Shown piece by piece: positions 1-7,686 of a stretch of DNA of 21,164 nt. This DNA is from Betaproteobacteria bacterium (lineage in GTDB: Bacteria > Pseudomonadota > Gammaproteobacteria > Burkholderiales > Burkholderiaceae_C), in NCBI GenBank assembly GCA_947448675.1, contig CANFOR010000019.1, positions 1 to 21,164 of the forward strand. The letters run 5' to 3'. The notes beneath the pieces are model-generated. The model was not told the origin of the DNA. It ran no database searches and saw only the letters and a list, made by a program, of their open reading frames with translations. Position 1 is the first letter of the stretch. Each line of letters starts with the position of its first letter. A program made the translations under genes and the position numbers.

Positions 1-1818
1 ACCGACGAGCCCGAGAAGTACGAAGGCGTGGCCTTGGTCGACGGCGTGCAGGTGCACCACCGCGAGCAGCTCGATGCGGTGCAGCGAGCGTTCCGCGAGA
101 TCAAAGGCACCACCGTCATCATCTACGACCAAACCTGCGCCACGGAAAAGCGCCGCCGTCGCAAGCGCGGCAAGATGGTCGACCCTGCGATGCGCGTCAT
201 CATCAACGAGCTGGTCTGCGAGGGCTGTGGCGACTGCGGCCAGCAGTCGAACTGCGTGAGCGTCGAGCCGCTAGAGACCGAGTTTGGCCGCAAGCGCACC
301 ATCAACCAAAGCACCTGCAACAAAGATGTGAGCTGTGTGAAAGGCTTTTGCCCGAGCTTTATTACGGTGGAAGGCGGCATGTTTAAGAAGAAAACGCAGG
401 CCCAGTCTGCGTTGATCGCTACTGAATTGATAGCAAACGGCCATGCGCTTCACAGTGATCCGCTGGAGCTGCCACTGCCGACGCTGCCGCAGATCGATGG
501 CAGCTACGGCATCGTGGTCGCTGGTGTGGGCGGTACCGGGGTCATTACCATCGGCCAACTGCTGGGCATGGCTGCGCACATTGAAGGCAAGGGCATCGTC
601 ACCCAAGACGCGGCGGGCTTGGCGCAAAAGGGTGGCGCGACCTGGAGCCATGTGATCGTGGCCGAACAGATGGACGACATTCGCACCACGCGCGTGAGCA
701 TGGCGGGCGCCGATCTGATCATCGGTTGCGACCCGGTGGTCACTGCCGGCAAAGAAACCGTGCTGCGCATGCGCGCTGGCAAAACCCGCGTGGCCCTCAA
801 CGGCCATGGCACGCCCACAGCTGCTTTTGTGAAAAACACCAACTGGCAAAACCCCGCCCAGGCCTGCGCTGCCGATATTGCGCAGAACGTGGGCGCAGAG
901 GCATTGGGCATCTTCAACGCCGATGCTGTGGCCAATAAGCTGATGGGCGACAGCATCTACATCAACCCGATGATTTTGGGCTACGCCTGGCAAAAAGGCT
1001 GGGTGCCCTTGGGCCTGGACGCCTTGCACCGCGCGATGGAGCTCAACCATGTGGCCGTCGCGCAAAACAAAGCCGCCTTCCAATGGGGCCGCCGCGCTGC
1101 GCACGACTGGGTCGCAGTTGAAAAGCTGCTCGTGCCAGCGCAAGTGATTGCCATGCCCGCCAAGCGCACCGGCTTAGAGGCCATGCTGGCCCAGCGCGTG
1201 GAGTTTTTAACGGGCTACCAAAATGCCGCTTACGCCCAAAACTATGCCGACTTTGTAGAAAAAGTGCGCCTTGCCGAAGCGCCCTTGGGCAAAACCACGC
1301 TGAGCGAAGCCGTGGCCCGCTACCTGTTCAAGCTGATGGCCTACAAAGACGAATACGAGGTGGCGCGCTTGCACAGCGACCCGGGCTTCATCAATAAAGT
1401 CAAAGCCCAGTTTGAAGGCGACTTCAAGTTGAACTACCACTTGGCACCCCCACTGTGGGCCCAAAAAAATGCCAAAGGCGAGCTGCAAAAGTCAAAATTT
1501 GGGCCTTGGGTGCAAACGGCTTTTGGGTTGTTGGCCAAGCTCAAAGGCTTGCGGGGTACGCCATTCGACGTGTTCGGCAAAAGCGCCGAGCGCCAGATGG
1601 AACGCGGCTTGATCGTGGAATACCGTGCCAGTATCGACGAAGCCTTGGCGGTGTTGGATGCGCGCAACCATGCACTGGTGCTGGAGTTGGCCCGCGTTCC
1701 AGAGCGCATCAAGGGTTTTGGCCATGTGAAAGAGCGCAATACCCTAGAGGCGCGCACGCATTGGCTGAGCTTGCTGCGCAACTTGCGCGCTGCCACGCCC
1801 AGCCAAAAAGCGGCCTAA
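1..1818 (+). CDS. Indolepyruvate ferredoxin oxidoreductase, fused type (3' part, 5' end outside window)
   Basis: The frame is open from base 1, so this is the last 605 residues of a longer protein (the fused family is roughly 1150-1200 aa). The family oxidatively decarboxylates aryl pyruvates such as indolepyruvate to acyl-CoA, passing electrons to ferredoxin, in amino-acid catabolism in the cytoplasm. Visible in order (fragment numbering): end of the TPP-binding part; a cysteine-rich iron-sulfur segment with C73, C76, C79, C85 (CEGCGDCGQQSNC) and C106, C112, C117 (CNKDVSCVKGFC); the gamma-type catalytic domain starting near residue 170 with the glycine loop GIVVAGVGGTGV and the stretch DAAGLAQKGGATWSHV; then a C-terminal region resembling DUF6537. 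Residues 140-146 are encoded by a dispersed repeat unit (bases 418-434). The stop is TAA at 1816. The following gene is a Sec component and is probably not functionally linked. Confidence 0.92.
   Translation, partial: TDEPEKYEGVALVDGVQVHHREQLDAVQRAFREIKGTTVIIYDQTCATEKRRRRKRGKMVDPAMRVIINELVCEGCGDCGQQSNCVSVEPLETEFGRKRTINQSTCNKDVSCVKGFCPSFITVEGGMFKKKTQAQSALIATELIANGHALHSDPLELPLPTLPQIDGSYGIVVAGVGGTGVITIGQLLGMAAHIEGKGIVTQDAAGLAQKGGATWSHVIVAEQMDDIRTTRVSMAGADLIIGCDPVVTAGKETVLRMRAGKTRVALNGHGTPTAAFVKNTNWQNPAQACAADIAQNVGAEALGIFNADAVANKLMGDSIYINPMILGYAWQKGWVPLGLDALHRAMELNHVAVAQNKAAFQWGRRAAHDWVAVEKLLVPAQVIAMPAKRTGLEAMLAQRVEFLTGYQNAAYAQNYADFVEKVRLAEAPLGKTTLSEAVARYLFKLMAYKDEYEVARLHSDPGFINKVKAQFEGDFKLNYHLAPPLWAQKNAKGELQKSKFGPWVQTAFGLLAKLKGLRGTPFDVFGKSAERQMERGLIVEYRASIDEALAVLDARNHALVLELARVPERIKGFGHVKERNTLEARTHWLSLLRNLRAATPSQKAA
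418..434. repeat. Dispersed 17-nt near-palindrome, copy 1 (inside the oxidoreductase gene)
   Basis: GCTACTGAATTGATAGC followed by AAACG. It shares the frame GCTA-N8-ATAGC (17 nt) with four other copies in the window, and the flank ATAGCAAACG is identical to the copy in purK. It is translated in frame as A-T-E-L-I-A-N. The long-form left part (GCCCGTAGA) is absent here. Confidence 0.6.
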
Positions 1819-1874
1819 ACCCGGAGAAGTTGATGCCCTATGCATATTGGCCCCCAGGCAAAGGTGCGGACGCA

Positions 1875-1880
1875 TACAAT
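1875..1880 (+). promoter_or_regulatory. Possible -10 box upstream of yajC-secDF
   Basis: TACAAT lies 62 nt before the yajC start in the 123-nt gap after the oxidoreductase gene. No convincing -35 hexamer is present at 16-18 nt spacing, so this is only a candidate. A promoter is expected somewhere in this gap because the upstream gene is functionally unrelated. Confidence 0.28.
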
Positions 1881-1941
1881 TGAAGACTTTAGGCAACAGT
1901 GGCCGGTATGGCTGCGCCGTTCAATTGTTTGGAGTTTTCCT

Positions 1942-2277
1942 GTGTTCTTTTCTTCTGCATTTGCGCAAACCGCGCCTGCCGCCGCCGCTGGCGGCACAGA
2001 CATGATGTCTTCCCTCACCAGCATGCTGCCCTTGGTGCTAATGTTTGGCGTGCTGTACTTCGTGATGATCCGCCCGCAAATGAAGCGCCAAAAAGAGCAA
2101 CGCGCGATGATCGATGCGCTTGCCAAGGGTGATGAAGTGGCTACCTCGGGTGGTTTTCTGGGCAAAATCACCAAACTGGGAGACAGCTACTTGAGCGTGG
2201 AAATCGCCAGTGGCGTTGAAATCCAGGTGCAGCGCAGCGCCGTGGTGCAGGTTTTGCCTAAGGGCACGGTTAAATAA
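1942..2277 (+). CDS. yajC: Sec translocase accessory subunit YajC
   Basis: A 111-residue single-span inner-membrane protein that associates with SecD-SecF and YidC at the SecYEG translocon. The N-terminus is MFFSSAFAQTAPAAAAGG, then one transmembrane segment (about residues 21-40, SSLTSMLPLVLMFGVLYFVM) followed by the family signature IRPQMKRQKE and a small cytoplasmic domain (GDEVATSGGFLGKITK). I chose the GTG start at 1942 because it gives the usual family length and has GGAG at 1931-1934 with 7-nt spacing; longer in-frame versions from 1840 add about 34 residues with no YajC character. It lies 64 nt upstream of secD, the standard order. In many betaproteobacteria tgt/queA precede yajC; here an oxidoreductase gene does. 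Confidence 0.93.
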   Translation: MFFSSAFAQTAPAAAAGGTDMMSSLTSMLPLVLMFGVLYFVMIRPQMKRQKEQRAMIDALAKGDEVATSGGFLGKITKLGDSYLSVEIASGVEIQVQRSAVVQVLPKGTVK

Positions 2278-2341
2278 AATCTCGCACGCTTAGTAAGCGC
2301 CCAATGGATTTTCAGCACAAGAACAAGCACAAGGTGCGAAT

Positions 2342-4228
2342 ATGAACCGTTATCCGGTCTGGAAGTATGTGGTCATTGTGATCGCGTTATTGGTGGGGGC
2401 TGTCTACACCTTGCCCAATTTCTTTGGCGAAGCACCTGCGGTGCAAGTGTCCAGCGGCAAGGCTACCGTCAAGGTAGACGCCACCACCCAAACCCGGGTC
2501 GAGTTGGCGTTGAAAGAAGCCAGCATTGCCTACGACAACTTGACCATGGACGGCGCCTCGGTGAAGGTGCGCTTTGACAATACCGACGTGCAACTCAAGG
2601 CACGCGACACGATTCAAAAAGCCTTGGTGCCCGATGCTAACGACCCCAGCTACGTGGTTGCCTTGAATCTGCTTTCGCGCTCGCCACGCTGGCTCACCGC
2701 CTTGCATTCAGCGCCCATGTATTTGGGCTTGGACTTGCGCGGTGGCGTGCACTTTATGCTGCAAGTAGATATGCAGGCGGCGCTGTCCAAGCGCGCAGAA
2801 ACTTTGGCCGGCGACCTGCGCATCGCGCTGCGTGAGAAGAACGTGCGCCACAATGGTATTAGCCGCAATAACCAAAGCATCGAGGTGCGCTTTCGCGATG
2901 CACAAACCCTGCAAGCGGCCAAGGCCATCTTGCAAGACCAGTTCGCAGAATTGCAGGCGGTAGACGTGGCTGAGGGCGTGGAATACAAGCTCACGGCCAG
3001 CATCAAACCCGAAGCGGCGCGCAAGATCCAAGAACAGGCCTTGAAGCAAAACATCACCACTTTGCACAACCGCATTAACGAACTGGGCGTGTCCGAGCCG
3101 GTGATTCAACAGCAGGGCCTTGACCGCATCGTGGTGCAGCTGCCTGGCATTCAAGACGTGGCCCGCGCCAAAGACCTGATTGGCCGCACCGCCACCCTAG
3201 AGCTGCGCTTGGTTGACGACAGCACCGATGGCCGCGCCGCAGAGAACAACACGGCATCAGTCCCCTTTGGCTCCGAGCGCTTTTTGGAGCGCGATGGGCG
3301 CATCGTGATCGTCAAGAAGCAAGTGATTTTGGCAGGCGACAGCTTGACCGACGCACAGCCGGGTTTTGATTCGCAAAGCCAACAGCCCAAGGTCGACTTA
3401 ACAGTAGACGCCAAGGGCGGGCGCATCATGCGCGACGTGAGCCGCGAGAACCTGAAAAAGCGCATGGCCATTGTGCTGTTTGAAAAGGGCAAGGGCGAGG
3501 TGCTGACTGCGCCGGTGATTCAAGGCGAGCTCGGGAACCGTTTCCAAATTTCGGGCTCTATGAGTGTTGCCGAGGCCAATGACTTGGCCTTGTTGCTTCG
3601 TGCCGGTTCGCTGGCTGCGCCAATGGAAATCATCGAAGAGCGCACCATTGGGCCTAGCTTGGGAGCAGAAAATATTGCCAAAGGCTTTCATAGTGTGACT
3701 GCAGGGTTTTTAGTGATCGTCGTTTTTATGTGCCTGTACTACATGCTGTTTGGCATGTTCTCTAGCGTGGCGCTGGCGGTGAACTTGTTGCTCTTGGTGG
3801 CCGTGCTGTCGATGCTGCAAGCCACGCTCACCCTACCCGGTATTGCGGCTATGGCGCTCACCCTGGGTATGGCCATTGACTCCAACGTGCTGATCAACGA
3901 GCGGGTGCGCGAGGAGTTGCGCAGTGGCGCGGCGCCGCAGGCGGCCATTAATGCTGGTTATGACCGTGCTTGGTCGACGATTTTGGACTCCAACATCACC
4001 ACCTTGATTGCAGGCATTGCCCTGTTGGCCTTTGGCTCAGGCCCGGTGCGCGGTTTTGCGGTGGTGCATTGCATCGGCATTTTGACCAGCATGTTCTCCG
4101 CTGTATTCTTCTCGCGCGGTTTGGTGAATCTTTGGTATGGTCGGCAGAAAAAGCTCAAAGGCGTGTCGATCGGCACCGTGTGGCGGCCAGCAGAGCAAAC
4201 GGCCAATACCGTGGCAAAAGGGAGTTAA
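2342..4228 (+). CDS. secD: Protein translocase subunit SecD
   Basis: A 628-residue inner-membrane RND-type protein that works with SecF to drive late steps of protein export using the proton-motive force. Visible: transmembrane helix 1 at about residues 5-24; the D1 motif LGLDLRGGVHFML at 128-140; a large periplasmic P1 region with the repeated motif INELGVSEPVIQQQGLDRIVVQLPGIQD; then, after GPSLGAENIAKG, a cluster of hydrophobic helices (about 455-600) including the conserved GMAIDSNVLINERVREEL near 508-525. Length and motif order are normal. ATG at 2342 has an AAGG about 6-9 nt upstream. The stop TAA at 4226-4228 is 2 nt before the secF start, so the two are co-transcribed and probably translationally coupled. 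Confidence 0.97.
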   Translation: MNRYPVWKYVVIVIALLVGAVYTLPNFFGEAPAVQVSSGKATVKVDATTQTRVELALKEASIAYDNLTMDGASVKVRFDNTDVQLKARDTIQKALVPDANDPSYVVALNLLSRSPRWLTALHSAPMYLGLDLRGGVHFMLQVDMQAALSKRAETLAGDLRIALREKNVRHNGISRNNQSIEVRFRDAQTLQAAKAILQDQFAELQAVDVAEGVEYKLTASIKPEAARKIQEQALKQNITTLHNRINELGVSEPVIQQQGLDRIVVQLPGIQDVARAKDLIGRTATLELRLVDDSTDGRAAENNTASVPFGSERFLERDGRIVIVKKQVILAGDSLTDAQPGFDSQSQQPKVDLTVDAKGGRIMRDVSRENLKKRMAIVLFEKGKGEVLTAPVIQGELGNRFQISGSMSVAEANDLALLLRAGSLAAPMEIIEERTIGPSLGAENIAKGFHSVTAGFLVIVVFMCLYYMLFGMFSSVALAVNLLLLVAVLSMLQATLTLPGIAAMALTLGMAIDSNVLINERVREELRSGAAPQAAINAGYDRAWSTILDSNITTLIAGIALLAFGSGPVRGFAVVHCIGILTSMFSAVFFSRGLVNLWYGRQKKLKGVSIGTVWRPAEQTANTVAKGS

Positions 4229-4230
4229 CC

Positions 4231-5184
4231 ATGGAGTTCTTCAAAATCCGGCGCGACATACCGTTCATGCGCCATGCCTTGATTTTCAATGCAGTCTCCC
4301 TCGCTACGTTTTTGCTAGCGGTCTTCTTTTTGTTTTCGCGTGGTTTGCATTTGTCGGTAGAGTTCACTGGCGGCACCGTGATGGAAGTGGCCTACAGCAA
4401 GGCGGCTGAGCTAGAGAAGGTGCGCGGCTTGGTGAGTAGCCTCGGTTATACCGACGTGCAAGTGCAAAACTTTGGTACAGCCCAAGACGTGATGATTCGC
4501 CTGCCTGCGCAAAAGGGCGTTAGCTCAGCGCAGCAGAGCGACAAGGTCTTCGCTGCTCTGAAAGCAGCCGACCCGGAGATTACCAAACGCCGCACAGAAT
4601 TTGTTGGCCCCTCGGTGGGCGATGAGCTAGCGGCAGACGGCTTGAAGGCCTTGGCCATGGTGGTGGTGGGCATCATGCTCTACTTGGCTTTCCGTTTTGA
4701 GTGGAAGTTTGCCGTGGCCGGCATCATTGCCAATTTGCACGATGTGATCATTATTTTGGGCTTTTTCGCCTTTTTTCAGTGGGAGTTCTCGCTCTCGGTG
4801 CTGGCTGCGGTACTGGCTGTGTTGGGCTACTCGGTGAATGAATCGGTGGTTATTTTTGATCGGGTGCGTGAAAACTTTCGCCGCTACCGCAAAATGAATA
4901 CGGTAGAAATTATCGACAACGCCATCACTTCGACGATTAGCCGCACCATCATTACCCACGGTTGCACGCAGATCATGGTGCTCTCGATGTTACTGTTTGG
5001 TGGCCCGACCTTGTTTTATTTTGCTTTGGCGCTCACCATCGGTATCTTGTTTGGTATTTATTCTTCGGTGTTTGTGGCAGCAGCCATTGCCATGTGGCTG
5101 GGTGTTAAGCGTGAAGACATGGTGAAATCCACGGCCAAAAAAGACGAAGATCCGAACGACCCCAACGCAGGTGCAACGGTTTAA
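4231..5184 (+). CDS. secF: Protein translocase subunit SecF
   Basis: A 317-residue partner of SecD in the same membrane complex. It starts MEFFKIRRDIPFMRHALIF, then transmembrane helix 1, the motif LSVEFTGGTVMEV in the first periplasmic part, GPSVGDELAADGLKAL before helix 2, and the diagnostic LGYSVNESVVIFDRVRENFRRYRK around residues 199-222, followed by SRTIITHGCTQIMVLSMLLFGG. An AAAAGGGAG ribosome-binding site lies just upstream (about 4216-4223). The frame is open further upstream to 3970, but that part overlaps secD in another frame and is not real. C-terminal residues are charged (DEDPNDPNAG). Confidence 0.97.
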   Translation: MEFFKIRRDIPFMRHALIFNAVSLATFLLAVFFLFSRGLHLSVEFTGGTVMEVAYSKAAELEKVRGLVSSLGYTDVQVQNFGTAQDVMIRLPAQKGVSSAQQSDKVFAALKAADPEITKRRTEFVGPSVGDELAADGLKALAMVVVGIMLYLAFRFEWKFAVAGIIANLHDVIIILGFFAFFQWEFSLSVLAAVLAVLGYSVNESVVIFDRVRENFRRYRKMNTVEIIDNAITSTISRTIITHGCTQIMVLSMLLFGGPTLFYFALALTIGILFGIYSSVFVAAAIAMWLGVKREDMVKSTAKKDEDPNDPNAGATV

Positions 5185-5199
5185 TTTTTAACCAAAACC

Positions 5200-7662
5200 A
5201 TGGCGACCATTCCCAGTCAACGATCAGCCGATTTAGCCCACAAGGCGCGCAGCCTGTTTGCTTCTTTGGCGATCCAAAAGGTGATGGAGCTGGGCCCCTT
5301 GGTGCGCAGCCGCATGCAGTGGCTGGTTGACCAAAGTACCAATGCACGCGAAATGCAGTTGCGCCGCGATGCCTGGCTGGATTTTCAAAAGCAAGAGGCT
5401 GCGTGGCTGCGTGGCTGTGCTATTGCGCTGCAAGGTGCTAAGTCAAGCCAATCGGCTCCCCTAAAGCACATTGGGGGGGAGCTGAGCTTTGAGCTTTTGG
5501 GTGATGACGTGGTGGAAAATCAGATCATCAGCTCGCGCCTGGCCTTGCGTGTGCTGGACAAAGTCACCTGGGAGCTCAACGATCTGCGCTTGCGTATTCA
5601 AAGCCTAGAAGGCCGTGGCGACTTAGAGCCTACTGACGTTCTGCGGCCAGAAACTTTTGCACGCATTGTGGTTGAGCAGTGGGCTCTACACGGACAGTCG
5701 CAGCAATCCTGGACTTTAGTGCAAGACAGTATCCAAGCCCATTTGGCCGAGCATTTGGTCGCGGCTTATCGCTCGGCCAATGAGCTTTTGATTGCACAGG
5801 GCGTCATGCCTGAGATTGACCGTCGCTCCATGGTCAAACGCACCGCCGAGGGTGCCCCGGGTTCTTTCGCATCGTCCAAATTTACCAGTGGAAGTGATTT
5901 TGCGGACAATGCCCAGGAGCACTTGACCACACGACCCGATGGCACGAGCAGCCGCCCTGGCTCAGGGGGTCGTGGTGGAAGTGGAGCTGGAGGTTCTGGC
6001 GGCGGCGGCTCGCGCAGTGATTCTGGGTCGCGCACCGGCCCTGGCGGCGCATCAACCGGGCCTGCTAGTGCAGGCTTTCAAGGCAAAGGGGGCAATAGTC
6101 ACCCCGCGCACGCCGGCACCGCTACTGGTTTGCAAGATGAAACCCGACTTTTGACTTCAACCACACCCCTGGCCAGGGTGAAAATGCGAGCGCAAGGTGT
6201 GATGGGCCAGTTGCGCCGACTGTTAAGCGACAAAGTGTCGGGCTATGACGATACCCGGCCTCAAGTTCCTTCAACACCCTTGGTGAAAGAGTTGGTGGCC
6301 CAGCAGCAATTCCAGGCGACCCAGCAAAACAGTAATTTTGAGCCCACCGATGGCCGCTACGAAGCCGTGCACGTTGAGCGTGCAGCCAACCAAGTACGCC
6401 AGCGTTCAGCCGATTTAAAAAAGGTGGCCACCAGCACCAGTGAAAAAGCCACAATTGAAATCGTCGCACTGATGTTTCAAAGTATTTTGGCGGAAGAGCG
6501 CATCTCTGCGGCCGTGCGGGTGTGGTTTGCGCGTTTGCAAATGCCGGTTTTGCGCGTGGCCTTGTCGGAGCCCGAATTTTTTGGCTCTTTGCAGCACCCT
6601 GCGCGCCGTTTGATCGACCGCATGGGCTCTTGCGTGCTGGGTTTTGATGCAGCGGTTTCGGGTAGCGTGATCGAGGTAGAGATCAAGCGCGTGGTGCAGG
6701 TGATCGAACAGTACCCTGAAACCGGACGCCGTGTCTTCCAACTGGTCTATGACGAGTTTCAAAAATTTCTTTCCAAATTTTTGACCGGTCACGGTACCGC
6801 CTTGCGTGTGGTCTCGGTGGCGCAGCAGATCGAGCAAAAAGAGACCATGGCGATCCAATACACCATTGAGATGCGCAGCATGCTGGGCAATATGCCGGTA
6901 CGCGATATCGTGCGGGAATTTCTATTCAAAATTTGGGCCGAAGTCTTGGCTATCACGGCCATCAAGAGCGGGCCACAACACCAAGACACCATCCAGTTCA
7001 AACAGGCTGCTGCAGACTTGGTGTGGGCCGCTAGCGCCAAGCCCAATCGCAACGACCGCGCCCGCGTTATCCAAGCCCTGCCTACTTTGTTGCAACGCTT
7101 GCGCATGGGCATGAGTTTGCTGGGCTTGGCCGATGCTGTGCAAGACCAGCATATCAAATCGATCAGCAGTATTTTGGCCGATGCCTTTATGTCCAAGACC
7201 GAGGCCATTGACCAAAGCCATATCGATGCCATGTCCAAGCGCTTGGCCAATTTGGAAGACTATTTGTCGGAAGAAGATGTGGGCGACTTACCTATAGACG
7301 CCGAGAACATCGAGCTGCTGCTGGGCATCGACACCACCGGCATTCAAATCATCACCGAGGGTGGCAGCGAGCCGACCGAAGCCATGCGCGCCTGGGCCGC
7401 TGAGCTGCAGCAAGGCACTTGGCTTACCCTGGACCACAATGGCCATGTCGACCGCGTGCAATTTGCTTGGCGCAGTGACCGTGGTCAGCTCTACCTGTTT
7501 GCTACGCCCGATAACCGCAGCTTTTTGTTCCAGTTGCGCCGTGCAGCAGCCTACTTGCAAGCGGGCTTGCTGGCACCGATCGAAGAAGAAGCGCTCACCG
7601 TGCGCGCCACCCGCGATGCGCTCTCCCGCCTAGATGCCAACCCCGAGCGCTTGCTTAACTGA
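5200..7662 (+). CDS. DUF1631-family protein, function unknown
   Basis: An 820-residue predicted soluble protein without signal peptide or transmembrane helices. I assign it to the DUF1631 family from the pattern around residues 425-480 (FQSILAEERISAAVRVWFARLQMPVLRVAL...FFGSLQHPARRLIDRMG) and the C-terminal module GTWLTLDHNGHVDRVQFAWRSDRGQLYLFATPD (about 733-770); the family function is not established to my knowledge. Between the N-terminal part (1-240) and the core sits a Gly/Ser/Arg-rich low-complexity linker (about 244-305, e.g. GSGGRGGSGAGGSGGGGSRS), likely disordered. It begins 15 nt after secF, in the same reading frame, with no recognisable Shine-Dalgarno sequence, so expression may depend on coupling or read-out from the sec genes. 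It converges with dprA, 24 nt away. Confidence 0.8.
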   Translation: MATIPSQRSADLAHKARSLFASLAIQKVMELGPLVRSRMQWLVDQSTNAREMQLRRDAWLDFQKQEAAWLRGCAIALQGAKSSQSAPLKHIGGELSFELLGDDVVENQIISSRLALRVLDKVTWELNDLRLRIQSLEGRGDLEPTDVLRPETFARIVVEQWALHGQSQQSWTLVQDSIQAHLAEHLVAAYRSANELLIAQGVMPEIDRRSMVKRTAEGAPGSFASSKFTSGSDFADNAQEHLTTRPDGTSSRPGSGGRGGSGAGGSGGGGSRSDSGSRTGPGGASTGPASAGFQGKGGNSHPAHAGTATGLQDETRLLTSTTPLARVKMRAQGVMGQLRRLLSDKVSGYDDTRPQVPSTPLVKELVAQQQFQATQQNSNFEPTDGRYEAVHVERAANQVRQRSADLKKVATSTSEKATIEIVALMFQSILAEERISAAVRVWFARLQMPVLRVALSEPEFFGSLQHPARRLIDRMGSCVLGFDAAVSGSVIEVEIKRVVQVIEQYPETGRRVFQLVYDEFQKFLSKFLTGHGTALRVVSVAQQIEQKETMAIQYTIEMRSMLGNMPVRDIVREFLFKIWAEVLAITAIKSGPQHQDTIQFKQAAADLVWAASAKPNRNDRARVIQALPTLLQRLRMGMSLLGLADAVQDQHIKSISSILADAFMSKTEAIDQSHIDAMSKRLANLEDYLSEEDVGDLPIDAENIELLLGIDTTGIQIITEGGSEPTEAMRAWAAELQQGTWLTLDHNGHVDRVQFAWRSDRGQLYLFATPDNRSFLFQLRRAAAYLQAGLLAPIEEEALTVRATRDALSRLDANPERLLN

Positions 7663-7686
7663 GGCAGTGCGCTCGGCGCGCCGTCG

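Noticed and set aside
271..1143. A 290-codon minus-strand open frame inside the oxidoreductase gene
   Set aside because: It is antisense to well-conserved iron-sulfur and gamma-domain motifs, and its translation shows no family signature.
2287..2299. CGCTTA-G-TAAGCG inverted repeat between yajC and secD
   Set aside because: A one-base centre leaves no usable hairpin loop without losing pairs; co-transcription of yajC and secD is expected, so no terminator or attenuator is claimed.
3970..4230. Possible 87-residue N-terminal extension of SecF
   Set aside because: It overlaps the end of secD in another frame, has no SecF character, and a good ribosome-binding site precedes ATG 4231.
5178..5193. 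GGTT-N8-AACC near the end of secF as a terminator
   Set aside because: Only a 4-bp A/T-rich stem can form and the next gene starts within a few bases; not a credible terminator.
5930..6120. Gly/Ser codon-rich stretch as a tandem repeat
   Set aside because: The nucleotide sequence has no regular repeating unit; it is a low-complexity protein linker in an otherwise normal gene.
7674..7683. CGGCGCGCCG palindrome between the DUF1631 gene and dprA
   Set aside because: Short, with no T-tract on either side; in GC-rich DNA such palindromes arise often by chance.
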